This document shows positions 15,234 through 24,248 of a DNA stretch of 64,000 bases, in pieces. The notes beneath the pieces are model-generated. The model saw nothing but the letters and a program-made list of their open reading frames with translations, ran no database searches and had not been told where the DNA came from. Position numbers and translations under genes: made by a program. Each line of letters begins with the position of its first letter. Positions within the stretch are counted from its first letter, which is position 1. The DNA is from a virus: the IMG/VR virus record IMGVR_UViG_3300021389_001814, positions 1-64,000 of that record; one strand, 5' to 3'.

Positions 15234-18200
15234 TTATGCCTGTGATTCGCTCCAAGTAATTCTAGCACTAGCATTGTATGGTGAATTTGCGCTAATATCA
15301 CTTGTATCACTTACCCTTACCGCAACAGTAAGAAGGTCGGGGCCATTTGGGAAAACACCATCTCCACCTAAAATACTATTACCCATGTCAGTAATTTCTC
15401 TCAAATCAAAGTTTGATGCTGCCGATAATCTTCTTCCGGTAGAATCCTCGGTTCCGCCAGATGCACGGAAACTAAATATTTCAGTTCCACCAATAACAAC
15501 ATCGCCTTGTTGATGTGTTATAAGATTTGACAGAGATGGGTCTTGAACATTGCTAAATCCAATATTACTTAGATTTCCGTTAAGTATTAGAGCAACCTCA
15601 CTATCATGGGAAAGAACCATACCAACTTCGTTCAATTTAAGTTGCATTCTATTAATAATTTCTCTTTCTCCAAGATTTCCGGTAATACCGTTATCAACAC
15701 TTGGCGCAAGTCTAATACTAATCAGTGGAATAGTAGATTTAGACAAATCAGTTCCATCTCCACCGCTTGCTGGTTGTCCAATACTGACAGCCGTTCCACT
15801 AGCAACAACAGGATAATTAGAAGGAGTATTAAACTGTGTTGTCAAGTATATATAAACACGATAGCTTGAACCACTGTATGTTGCGCTATCAACCACCTGT
15901 CCATTTAATTGTTCGTTAACGGTATATAACGATGTTCCGGTAGTAAATTTACTTGCATCCGATGATGCAAAAGATAAACGAACATACCAATCGTATGACC
16001 TTTTGTCTCGGTTCCATTGTCTATCCAATACAGAATTAGCGTTTGTAGTTGCACTAAGTCCCTGACCGTTAGTGAACGAAAGATTATTTGATGCTGCCGT
16101 GAACAAATATGCTTTATCGTCATTGAATGTTCCGTCCATGATGACTGATGTTCCCCAGTGGAATAGATTTGGTACATATGTTGCGGTATCGGTATTTTCA
16201 ATTTCATATCTTGCTGGAATGTTACCAGAACGCATATAAGCTTCTGTGAGTTTATTGTTGTGAACAAACTCATGAACATATTTGACGTGACCTTTTCTAT
16301 CTTTGAAACCGAAACGAATTTTACCAGCACCATACCAGCTATAGTCCATATATGCCATCTGTATTTTTGTTACATCTAAATCAAATCCGCTAGGACCATT
16401 TCCGTCACATCTATCTAAATTCCATTCGCTTTGTGGAATTTTTGTGTCTACTGTTTTAGTAAGTACAACTCCATTGGCAGACACACCTTTGTATGCTGGT
16501 TGAATAACTGCTTCTGTTCTACTTTTTATTTTTGTAACTTTATAGGTCTGACCTCTAATTACAATGGTTTCTCCCTGAGAAAGTTGTCCACTAAAGTTTG
16601 TTCCATTTCCTAACAATAAATTAGAATTATTGATCACAGTTCCGGTTCCGCTAACTTGTTGTGTTGAACTACGACGAACTGCGTATATTTGGCTACCATC
16701 GTATTCATAAAAGAAACCATTTTGGAAATCAAACATACCCGCACGAACAGCACTTCCAGTCCATCCATTAATATTAAAAGATATTAGACCTCTTGGAATT
16801 GATGTTGTAGGAATAGATAACAATTCATACGTGAATACAAATTCATCTTGGACTGTATCTACTACATAATCTCCATTATATTCCGTATCTAAACTGTCTC
16901 TAATGGTTACACTATTGTTAGTAGTCAATCCATGTGGGTATTTTGTTCTTACTGTTACAGTTGTTCCGTTTGAAAATATGTCTTCTACCAATATAGGAGG
17001 ATTAAAGTTTATAGCTAGAGAAACTTGAATACCTTTACCCGACTGATAGCGGAAATATTTACGAGTTTGTCTAACGATTTGACTATAAGGACTTGTTCCA
17101 GCATTGATTTCAACACCGCCATCAAATGGCCTATGCAATGTTGCGCCATCTGGTCTGACATACAGTGCAGTAGGGACCATCAATTTAGTAGCAGCAGAAG
17201 TAAAGCTAGGCGCTTCTGTTAATACCATTTCCACATCGTCAACAACAGTAGACACTGTAAATTCTTCTAGTCTTCCTGGGGTCGTTCCATCATTTACTAT
17301 TAATATCTTATCTCCAGATTTATAATATGTTTTAAAAATGCTGCCAGTATCCCCAATTATAGTTTTTGAATTTTCAGTAACACTTATATCTTCTGGGACA
17401 GGAATGAGACCGTTTACAGATTCTGATGAAAATACGTGTATTTCACCAGAAGTTACACTAGCCCAATCAATTAATATAAAAGAATTTACAAGTATGTCAT
17501 CCGGCGATGCTGCAATTCTTATATAATTTGGGTCTTCAACAAATGCATAATATGTAGTATTATCAACTAGGCCAGGCAAATCGGCATTTCCGTTATTACT
17601 GTAAATTATTGGAGTGTAATTAGCAAGGTTATGATAACTAGGAAAATAGAAATGGTCGGTTACGGTTTGGTCATCAACCACAATTCCTACCCGTTTCGAA
17701 TCTGCTCTGAAGGGTAATTCAAATGTCATAGTAGTTTCGTTAGGAACATCGGTAACAGCATACACACCATCAGCAGTTCCATATTGATTTCCAACATCTT
17801 GGAATATAATTGTTTCTGTTCCGCTGTTGGTCAGATTCAATTCAGTTCCTATATCATTTTTCAATCTAAATCTATTATTCGAAATAACATCTACATTATA
17901 TTCGCCAAGCAAATCAAGGGACGGGTATGAGTAATCGCTCGCTAGTCTTTCTAGTATTCTGGTATCCAAATTACCGATATATGTACTGTCAATATTTATT
18001 GCATCTGGAACCCTAAGTGCAACAACTACATTCACATAGTCAGTCATAGAACCATATAAGAATGTATAATGGTTGTTTGTACCACGGGTAGATACGGGTT
18101 TATTAAATGTTCCGCTATCCCATGCATTTTTTCTAAGAACTATATTGTAAAATAAGAAACTATCTCTTCCTGTGGTCTGAAAATATTGAGCAGTTCTTGC

Positions 18201-20783
18201 ATAACGAATATCAGTAGTAACTGCTCCTTCTGTTGTATAAACTGCAGGATTTACCGTTCCTGCAAACTGATTTAATATCCCAGATGCATAATTAGAATTC
18301 ACAACAAAATACATTCTAGTGTCATGTGCGATATTTTCCGGACCAATTATTAATGTGCTAAAATATGGAATAGTTTTGTCAACCACATAAGATTCTCCAA
18401 TTATTTTGAATCCCCTTCCTTGCATTCCTAATCCTGTTCCCAAATCTTCAACATTTCCTGTAAACATATTAGAAAAGTTTGTAGCATTGTTTAAACTATA
18501 AGCTCCATATTGAGAGCTAACATATCCTTCAAGATACGCATAATTTATGGTGCTGGAGGTTTCCATTCCAGTATTAAAAATTTGCCTAGCATTTGGTCCA
18601 TTCATATACATATCTGTATATGTCTGGCTTGTTGCTGTTTCCGATTCTGCTATAAAATCTTCTATCCCGCTATTAATAATTTGATAAAGTGTTTCAACAT
18701 CAGAATCCGATGCAGTATATGTAATGTCACCAGTTTCGGCAGTTGGGAGAACACCCAAAGCTTCAACATCTATTTTTAGTCTACTATCATTTGACAGACC
18801 ATGATTTTCTATATAAAAACTGTTTTTAGTTTGTTTTTCAACTATAGCAGTTAAATCATACACCCCAGAAGCATCATGAACTCTATATGCAGTGGAACCG
18901 CTTTTTATTCTGAATCTATCATTTGAAACTATTTCTATGGTGTCTACAGAAGAATCCGTTATATTTACAGGATTGTAAACTGACGTATAATTGTTAACAA
19001 CTGTGGTCGAACGTGTTGGGGTATTTCCGCTAGTGGTTGCCCAAGCAATGCTCTGGCCATCTTCAAGTCCATGATCTTGTATGTAAAACGTATCACGTTC
19101 TGTATCATAATTTAGAGGAATAAAGAACATTTCTCCGCGACCGAAATTATAGGTTCCGTTAGACCAATAATAAGACAGGTTTCTGTACAAATAAGTAGTA
19201 GCAAAAGACACATTATTCGCTCTAAATGTATCTTGGCCTGTATAACGAGTTATATCTTCAATGAAATTAAATGTATTTGGCGAAGCACCGTTATCAGGTA
19301 TTGTCATGTCTGCGTCATAACGAGGACTGTAATATGGTTTGTTCCAAACAACATCGTAGCTGCTAGTTCCATACCAAGCAGTATTAGTGCCTTTAAAAAA
19401 TAGAGGAAGGAAATCTGGCCTTGATCTCATTTTTCCGTAGCCATTGGCTCTCAAATCCCATCCTGATCCTGATCCAAAGCGATGCCCTGGTGTTCTCCAA
19501 TATTCATTATAACGCCTATACACAGAGTCTGCATTACTTATTTCATATGCAATCATGAATTGTCCGCGACCAAAATTGTAGGTTCCGGCTGAAGTGATTG
19601 TTATAGGACTTCCGTTAAATGTTGCTTTTAATTGAAAATCGTCAGTTGTTGGATTTGTGATATAATATACATCAAAACTCGATAACCCACCAATTGAAGT
19701 ATCTCCTGCGGGCTTTATATATAAAACACAATCGTCTTCCCTAAATTCGTGGCCTTCCCAAAGTATTCTATCGTTTGCCACATCTACGTCAGCGGCAAGT
19801 ATCTTTTTACTATAAGCGCCAACCAGTTGTTTCGTTTCGGTAAGGCTACCATTTACTGATTGTGTATCAGATACCGTATCTTGTGGGTCAACATAAGGTT
19901 CGCCATCGGGCGCATTGCTTGTGGTAACATCGTCCAAAACAAGTGTTCTGGGGCTTACTGTATTAAGAAGATAAAAGCTTGATCCTGCCTTAAACCCATG
20001 TTCATATGGTGTAGTGATAGTAATAGTAGATGGTGTCAGTGTATCGGTTGTCATTCCGTTTTCTTCTGCATAAGCAACTCTACTACCCGTATAAAATTCA
20101 CCAGGTATAATGGTAGTATAAGGCCCGCTTATTGTTGCTACCCGAGATTGTAGTTTTCTTGCTTTATAAGTGAAACTAAAGTCGTCTACGATACTACTAA
20201 CTAGATATTTTCCTTCTGCAGTATTGGAATCCAATCCATTAACATCAATTGGCGAACCTTTAGACAATCCATGCGGCTGATTGAAATCTACACGAATAAC
20301 ATCAGAACCATTTATAGAAGAAACTTTTTGAAGACCAATAATAGATTGTCCAGTAGAATAAAAACTAGGAACATTGTTTAGTAATTCAAGTGTTTCCCAT
20401 TTTGAATTTTGCAGGCCATATTCAAAATCGGTGTCAATTAGGTTTTCTGGATTACTGACTCGAATTTTACTAACTGGGTCAATAAAAGATTCACTAAATT
20501 CAACTTCTTGATGATCGTGGTCAATAAAGATTTGCAAATGGTCGGTGTCTTGTGCACCAAGTGCTACTACATCTGCAACTAGGTTAATTATAGTATATTC
20601 GTTATCATCATGTGTTATGCTGTTGTAACCAAAATTTGGGTCACCAAAATTATAGATTACTTTATTTATGGTGACATCTGTTATTAATAGAAATTTTTCA
20701 GGAAATATTTTTTCCTTAATAGTAATAGTTCCATTAGCAGTGTCAAAAGTATAATTGTCTATAAAAAGTTTTCTCTTAGCCAT
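15234..20783 (-). CDS. Giant virion structural protein (1849 residues), tail/baseplate-associated
   Basis: The largest gene of the window. The N-terminus (MAKRKLFIDNYTFDTANGTITI) is followed by many beta modules of about 60 residues built around an HGL or HNL turn (QPHGLSKG, YEHGFKAG, QDHGLEDG, ENHGLSND, YPHGLTTN) with endings such as DEFVFTYEL. Around residues 1440-1530 it has the domain shared with the two other giant proteins (GNGPSG, then SWYGAG). The C-terminus has a beta domain ending in YNASARITWSES. It resembles giant structural proteins of marine T4-like phages and probably forms part of the baseplate periphery or a long fibre. An AAGGAT ribosome site is present. There is no enzymatic motif. 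Confidence 0.75.
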   Translation of the reverse strand: MAKRKLFIDNYTFDTANGTITIKEKIFPEKFLLITDVTINKVIYNFGDPNFGYNSITHDDNEYTIINLVADVVALGAQDTDHLQIFIDHDHQEVEFSESFIDPVSKIRVSNPENLIDTDFEYGLQNSKWETLELLNNVPSFYSTGQSIIGLQKVSSINGSDVIRVDFNQPHGLSKGSPIDVNGLDSNTAEGKYLVSSIVDDFSFTYKARKLQSRVATISGPYTTIIPGEFYTGSRVAYAEENGMTTDTLTPSTITITTPYEHGFKAGSSFYLLNTVSPRTLVLDDVTTSNAPDGEPYVDPQDTVSDTQSVNGSLTETKQLVGAYSKKILAADVDVANDRILWEGHEFREDDCVLYIKPAGDTSIGGLSSFDVYYITNPTTDDFQLKATFNGSPITITSAGTYNFGRGQFMIAYEISNADSVYRRYNEYWRTPGHRFGSGSGWDLRANGYGKMRSRPDFLPLFFKGTNTAWYGTSSYDVVWNKPYYSPRYDADMTIPDNGASPNTFNFIEDITRYTGQDTFRANNVSFATTYLYRNLSYYWSNGTYNFGRGEMFFIPLNYDTERDTFYIQDHGLEDGQSIAWATTSGNTPTRSTTVVNNYTSVYNPVNITDSSVDTIEIVSNDRFRIKSGSTAYRVHDASGVYDLTAIVEKQTKNSFYIENHGLSNDSRLKIDVEALGVLPTAETGDITYTASDSDVETLYQIINSGIEDFIAESETATSQTYTDMYMNGPNARQIFNTGMETSSTINYAYLEGYVSSQYGAYSLNNATNFSNMFTGNVEDLGTGLGMQGRGFKIIGESYVVDKTIPYFSTLIIGPENIAHDTRMYFVVNSNYASGILNQFAGTVNPAVYTTEGAVTTDIRYARTAQYFQTTGRDSFLFYNIVLRKNAWDSGTFNKPVSTRGTNNHYTFLYGSMTDYVNVVVALRVPDAINIDSTYIGNLDTRILERLASDYSYPSLDLLGEYNVDVISNNRFRLKNDIGTELNLTNSGTETIIFQDVGNQYGTADGVYAVTDVPNETTMTFELPFRADSKRVGIVVDDQTVTDHFYFPSYHNLANYTPIIYSNNGNADLPGLVDNTTYYAFVEDPNYIRIAASPDDILVNSFILIDWASVTSGEIHVFSSESVNGLIPVPEDISVTENSKTIIGDTGSIFKTYYKSGDKILIVNDGTTPGRLEEFTVSTVVDDVEMVLTEAPSFTSAATKLMVPTALYVRPDGATLHRPFDGGVEINAGTSPYSQIVRQTRKYFRYQSGKGIQVSLAINFNPPILVEDIFSNGTTVTVRTKYPHGLTTNNSVTIRDSLDTEYNGDYVVDTVQDEFVFTYELLSIPTTSIPRGLISFNINGWTGSAVRAGMFDFQNGFFYEYDGSQIYAVRRSSTQQVSGTGTVINNSNLLLGNGTNFSGQLSQGETIVIRGQTYKVTKIKSRTEAVIQPAYKGVSANGVVLTKTVDTKIPQSEWNLDRCDGNGPSGFDLDVTKIQMAYMDYSWYGAGKIRFGFKDRKGHVKYVHEFVHNNKLTEAYMRSGNIPARYEIENTDTATYVPNLFHWGTSVIMDGTFNDDKAYLFTAASNNLSFTNGQGLSATTNANSVLDRQWNRDKRSYDWYVRLSFASSDASKFTTGTSLYTVNEQLNGQVVDSATYSGSSYRVYIYLTTQFNTPSNYPVVASGTAVSIGQPASGGDGTDLSKSTIPLISIRLAPSVDNGITGNLGEREIINRMQLKLNEVGMVLSHDSEVALILNGNLSNIGFSNVQDPSLSNLITHQQGDVVIGGTEIFSFRASGGTEDSTGRRLSAASNFDLREITDMGNSILGGDGVFPNGPDLLTVAVRVSDTSDISANSPYNASARITWSESQA

Positions 20784-20792
20784 TTTTAATCC

Positions 20793-21041
20793 TTATGATA
20801 GCGCGATTGCAAAAGCAATTGCACTTGTGTCCGTTTTTGCTTCCCATTTTTCGGTTTCAGCATTATATATTAGAGATGCACCATCCGTGAGTCCTGTGGT
20901 ATCTATATTATCAGAACTATCTTCTAGGTCTTCCCTTAAACTCCATCTTTGCCCATCCCAAACCCACGTATTACTATCTACAGTATATGTAAAACTTCCA
21001 TCGGTTGGTTGTCCAGTTGTATCAGGAAAACTTAGTGCCAT
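20793..21041 (-). CDS. Small fibre protein made mainly of the MAxxFP N-terminal module
   Basis: 82 residues. The first 40 (MALSFPDTTGQ, then TWVWDGQRWSL) are the same N-terminal module that starts four larger fibre proteins in the window. The rest (TDGASLIYNAETEKWEAKTD) is a second small beta module, and the C-terminus AIAFAIALS resembles the tails of the collagen-like fibres (SVAMSILFG, AIAMTIVFGG). It could be an anchor or adaptor, or a fibre that has lost its shaft. It has its own late promoter at 21060. Confidence 0.7.
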   Translation of the reverse strand: MALSFPDTTGQPTDGSFTYTVDSNTWVWDGQRWSLREDLEDSSDNIDTTGLTDGASLIYNAETEKWEAKTDTSAIAFAIALS

Positions 21042-21059
21042 TTTTTATCTCCATTATTA

Positions 21060-21067
21060 TATTTATA
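21060..21067 (-). promoter_or_regulatory. Late promoter TATAAATA
   Basis: A perfect minus-strand TATAAATA lies 19 bases upstream of the start at 21041, with GGAG between. An overlapping GATAAATA lies at 21066-21073, inside the end of the preceding gene. Confidence 0.75.
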
Positions 21068-21068
21068 T

Positions 21069-22448
21069 TTATCCAAAAAGAATACTCATTGCAACACTGA
21101 ACCCACGATTCCCACTAGCCGCACTTCCAGTATAACCAACTGAACCTACGTTTGTTATGACTTGCCATATTGAACCATCATATACAAATTCAGCTTTACT
21201 TTGTCCTATATCTAAAAGCAAATCGTCATTTATTATGTCTTCAATTTGATTTCCGTTTCTTCCAACCGTGAGTGGATTTGTGGACCAATCACCGCCATCT
21301 GCAATCATGACAAAATCTCCCACACTAGGAGATGGTGGAAGATTTATAGTAAAAGAACCACCAGTAGTGTCTGCAATTATACCATCTTTATTCTGCGAAG
21401 TTATTCCGTCATCGGTTACTGTGTATACTTTCCAATTATATACCTGACCAATGCTTCCGTTATAACCACGACTTCCTGCATATCCGGATATTCCAAGACT
21501 TCCGGTATATCCACGAATGCCTTGCGGTCCGGTTGCACCCAACCAAGTTCCGTCATAATAAACATTCAAACTTGCATCATTTGAATTGAACCACAAATAT
21601 CCGTTTGTTAAGTTTGGGTTAATTGGTGCGGTATCTGTTACTTGTGCACTAAATCCACGGCTACCACTATATCCGGTGCTTCCGGTATAACCTATTCCTT
21701 TACTTCCTGTATATCCTAGTTCGCCTTTTGGTCCAATTGGTCCACTGACAACTACCCATTGACTTGTATCACCATCATCATAATATACTTTTAATGTTCC
21801 GTCTTCGGTGTCAAACCACATTTGACCATTAACTGGAGTAAGTGGTGGTGAATTTAGTGTTTCAGTTACGGTTCCGTCATCGCCACGACTTCCGGTAAAT
21901 CCCAAGTCTCCTTGCGATCCACGGCTTCCAGTATAACCAAATTCTCCACGACTACCAAGATACCCACGAGAACCAGCGTATCCAACATTTCCCTGAATGC
22001 CTTGCGAACCTATAAAACCTGTGTCACCTCTGCTGCCAGTGAAACCTATGCTTCCGGTGTATCCTAGTGTTCCTCGTGAACCTATAAAACCAGTAATACC
22101 ACGACTGCCCGTGTATCCTGCCCCAGTGCTTCCAGTATATCCTAGTATTCCTTGTGAACCTATAAACCCAGTAATACCACGGCTACCAGTGTACCCTGCA
22201 CCTGCTGGACCTTGTAATCCACGACTGCCAGTATATCCTAAAACACCTTGACTGCCAGTATACCCATCCCCTGTTCCAAAAGATATACTACCAAGAAATC
22301 CTAATCCTACAAAATTTCCATCACTGTCTATAACAAGTTTTGAATTAACTTTGAGACTATTAATATCTAATGATGGTGAAGATATTTTTAAATCTTCACC
22401 ATCATTTGTTTCAATTTCGTTAGTAGGATGTTTTATATTAATTGCCAT
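21069..22448 (-). CDS. Collagen-like tail fibre protein (459 residues)
   Basis: The N-terminus (1-60) has ISSPSLDINSLKVNSKLVID, a typical fibre anchor. Then come long runs of G-X-Y triplets (GYTGSQG, GYTGSRG, GITGFIG) at about 61-205. Two spacer modules follow (GQMWFDTEDGTLKVYYDD and GYLWFNSNDASLNVYYDG), more triplets, then a C-terminal beta module (IIADTTGGSFTINLP, then AEFVYDGSIWQVITNVG) and a final GYTGS segment. It is presumably a trimer with triple-helical shaft. No Shine-Dalgarno sequence precedes the ATG. The late octamer is so close (22454-22461) that its transcript would begin about at the ATG. Confidence 0.82.
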   Translation of the reverse strand: MAINIKHPTNEIETNDGEDLKISSPSLDINSLKVNSKLVIDSDGNFVGLGFLGSISFGTGDGYTGSQGVLGYTGSRGLQGPAGAGYTGSRGITGFIGSQGILGYTGSTGAGYTGSRGITGFIGSRGTLGYTGSIGFTGSRGDTGFIGSQGIQGNVGYAGSRGYLGSRGEFGYTGSRGSQGDLGFTGSRGDDGTVTETLNSPPLTPVNGQMWFDTEDGTLKVYYDDGDTSQWVVVSGPIGPKGELGYTGSKGIGYTGSTGYSGSRGFSAQVTDTAPINPNLTNGYLWFNSNDASLNVYYDGTWLGATGPQGIRGYTGSLGISGYAGSRGYNGSIGQVYNWKVYTVTDDGITSQNKDGIIADTTGGSFTINLPPSPSVGDFVMIADGGDWSTNPLTVGRNGNQIEDIINDDLLLDIGQSKAEFVYDGSIWQVITNVGSVGYTGSAASGNRGFSVAMSILFG

Positions 22449-22453
22449 ATATA

Positions 22454-22461
22454 TATTTATA
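22454..22461 (-). promoter_or_regulatory. Late promoter TATAAATA immediately before a start codon
   Basis: A minus-strand TATAAATA ends 5 bases before the ATG at 22448. If transcription begins at the distance usual for T4 late promoters, the mRNA would be leaderless or nearly so. Confidence 0.6.
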
Positions 22462-22906
22462 TTGGCTTAACAGGCCACTCTACTGTTTCTGGAAATCCTT
22501 GTTGATCGGTTATATCACGCAATGCTTGGCGATATTCTGCCATTTCTGCTGCTAGTGTAACGTCGCTTAAAGCAAGATAATCAGTTTCTGACAACAATTG
22601 ATTTCTTTGACTTCTTATACTATTGGCTTTTACTTCTATCCATTCCGCAATTTCAGTTTGAGTTTTTTCAACTACGTTCCAAATTTTAGTCCAGTTTCCA
22701 CTTTCATCTTGAACAAACCCACCGTCTTTTAATTTTTGTGTTTTTTTATCATAAGTTGGCTGTTCTTGTTGTATATATGGATACACATCAAATCTTGCTA
22801 ATATCTCATTTGATATTGTTTTTGGAAATGATACGTTTTTATTATCACGGCGCAATTTTCCGATTGTATAAATTTCGGGTTCACCGTTTGTTAGTTTGAT
22901 ATACAT
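22457..22906 (-). CDS. Tail-fibre assembly chaperone-like protein, paralogue 1
   Basis: 149 residues. The C-terminal half (about 85-149) has RNQLLSETDYLALSD, then AEYRQALRDITDQQGFP and EWPVKPI, the signature of phage tail assembly chaperone proteins (PF16778-like; R..LL.ETD...YRQ.LRD......W...P). The N-terminal half starts like a fibre-associated beta module (YIKLTNGEPEIYTIGKLRRDN). Such proteins help fold or attach fibres and are usually encoded next to their fibre. Two paralogues lie at 26227-26652 and 31237-31710. AGGAG precedes the start. Confidence 0.8.
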   Translation of the reverse strand: MYIKLTNGEPEIYTIGKLRRDNKNVSFPKTISNEILARFDVYPYIQQEQPTYDKKTQKLKDGGFVQDESGNWTKIWNVVEKTQTEIAEWIEVKANSIRSQRNQLLSETDYLALSDVTLAAEMAEYRQALRDITDQQGFPETVEWPVKPI

Positions 22907-22907
22907 T

Positions 22908-23669
22908 TTATTCTCCTATTAGATTGAGTGCTACTTGACTGCCTTGAAAACCGCCAAACTCTGTAACAGTGCCAGTGATAGTTTGCGAAGTTGCTAATGC
23001 AGCAGGATTGCCTATAAGAGCAGTTGTTCTCAAGTTATCGTAGCTTCCTGTTGAAAATATGTTTGCACTGTAGATTTTTGCAAATCCATCGCCAGTATCA
23101 ATTGAAAGACTTCCAGCATTTCTGTTATCACTGGTATTTACCTGCGCCATAAACAGTGCAGGAGTTCTGTTTAGAGTAAGACCAGTAGAAGGATAGTTGA
23201 TTGATAAATTGTTGCTTTGGGCACTTTGTCCTACCAACTCCACTGACGAAACTCCAGTGGCTGCAAATGCTTGAAATGTTCTGCGACCTGCACCGTTTGC
23301 TTGCAGTCCCGGCCCTGTCACACCAAACGCACCGTGACTTGACAAGGTACTGCCGCTGGTAACAAAAACGCTGTGTTCAAAGCCTCCCGATGTTCTATTG
23401 TAGTTAGCATAGATATATGTGCTTGCAGAAGTAGCAGTTGAAGAAGTAGCAACTCCGATAGTGTCTGATGTCGGAGAAGTGCCATCCCACCAGGTTGACA
23501 CTTGCATTATTACAGTATATGCACTTGACTTCCAAGCTGTGGGTATTGTAACAAACTCCCAATCAGTGTCCCAGATATATGTATTAAGTGTTATGTTAGT
23601 AGAATCTACAAAAATACTAGATTCTAAGGCACTGGACCCTGCTGCACCAATTGCACTATGAAATAACAT
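22908..23669 (-). CDS. Virion-associated protein of unknown function (fibre tip?)
   Basis: 253 residues, not recognised. It is beta-rich with many Ser, Thr, Gly and Asn (STATSASTYIYANYNRTSGG), which is typical of fibre or receptor-binding domains. The N-terminus MLFHSAIGAAG and C-terminus GSQVALNLIGE are short and hydrophobic. The start overlaps the stop of the collagen-like gene upstream (TAATG). A chaperone-like gene follows 1 base downstream. This collagen shaft / tip-like / chaperone order suggests that it is the distal domain of the fibre encoded just before. Confidence 0.6.
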   Translation of the reverse strand: MLFHSAIGAAGSSALESSIFVDSTNITLNTYIWDTDWEFVTIPTAWKSSAYTVIMQVSTWWDGTSPTSDTIGVATSSTATSASTYIYANYNRTSGGFEHSVFVTSGSTLSSHGAFGVTGPGLQANGAGRRTFQAFAATGVSSVELVGQSAQSNNLSINYPSTGLTLNRTPALFMAQVNTSDNRNAGSLSIDTGDGFAKIYSANIFSTGSYDNLRTTALIGNPAALATSQTITGTVTEFGGFQGSQVALNLIGE

Positions 23670-24220
23670 TACGATCCATCTCCCACTAAAGCGCCATAAA
23701 CTGTGCCATTAACTTTCCATAATGCTATAACTGTATAATTTCCACTATCTGGCCATGCTGGCGCAGAACCACCATTATTAACCCATTCTACAGTTGTCCA
23801 AGTTGTTACGCTTCCACTACCGCTATTATCATTAATCATTAGTGTAACAACTTCTCCATCAACAAAATTTGTTACATCAATAGTTCTACTTGCTCCCAAT
23901 GCGGTCAGATACTGTATACTTCCATTTGCTGGTTCAATAGTAATAGTGGCAGCATCAGTTAGTGCGAAAGTTTGTTCTTGTATTGATCCCGTAAATATCG
24001 CTTCACTTGAATTAAAAGAACCAGTGCTACCAGTGTATCCCAACGTTCCTTGCGATCCAGTATATCCTGCGCCAGTGCTACCAGTGTATCCCAACGTTCC
24101 TTGCGATCCTTGCGATCCAGTATATCCTGCGCCAGTGCTACCAGTGTATCCCAAATTGCCTTGGGAACCAGTATATCCAGTATATGTTTGGTTCAAAAAG
24201 TCATTTAAATTTATTGTCAT
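23669..24220 (-). CDS. Short collagen-like tail fibre protein (183 residues)
   Basis: The N-terminus (INLNDFLNQTYTGYTGSQG) goes straight into collagen-like triplets (GYTGSTGAGYTGSQG repeated) to about residue 70. The C-terminal beta module (about 72-183) has FTGSIQEQTFALTD, then TWTTVEWVNNGG and VIALWKVNGTVYGALVGDG, a C-terminal module shared with at least four other fibres. The repeat DNA is nearly perfect in tandem, so the shaft length is probably variable. GGAG lies 9 bases before the ATG, and there is a late motif at 24242. Confidence 0.8.
   Translation of the reverse strand: MTINLNDFLNQTYTGYTGSQGNLGYTGSTGAGYTGSQGSQGTLGYTGSTGAGYTGSQGTLGYTGSTGSFNSSEAIFTGSIQEQTFALTDAATITIEPANGSIQYLTALGASRTIDVTNFVDGEVVTLMINDNSGSGSVTTWTTVEWVNNGGSAPAWPDSGNYTVIALWKVNGTVYGALVGDGS
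24021..24154 (-). repeat. Tandem repeat in the collagen-like shaft (51/60-bp units)
   Basis: Three copies start at 24021, 24072 and 24132, with periods of 51 and 60 bases. The second copy contains an extra 9-base duplication (TTGCGATCC twice), i.e. three extra residues in frame. The third copy ends in divergent sequence. Confidence 0.85.
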
Positions 24221-24241
24221 ATGTGTTTCTCCAGATATAAG

Positions 24242-24248
24242 TATTTAT
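24242..24248 (-). promoter_or_regulatory. Late promoter motif ATAAATA
   Basis: Minus-strand ATAAATA lies 22 bases upstream of the start at 24220. It overlaps the stop region of the preceding gene and is followed by GGAG. Confidence 0.6.

Noticed and set aside
15550-20200. Numerous medium plus-strand and alternate minus-strand frames of 60-140 codons inside the 1849-residue gene
   Set aside because: They are shadows of the long gene, without ribosome sites or plausible protein composition.
21997-22251. Long plus-strand frame rich in Pro/Val/Tyr (LPVYP repeats), also seen opposite other collagen-like genes
   Set aside because: It is the antisense reading of the GYTGS repeats. The repeat composition prevents stop codons there; it has no ribosome site and the minus-strand gene is well supported.
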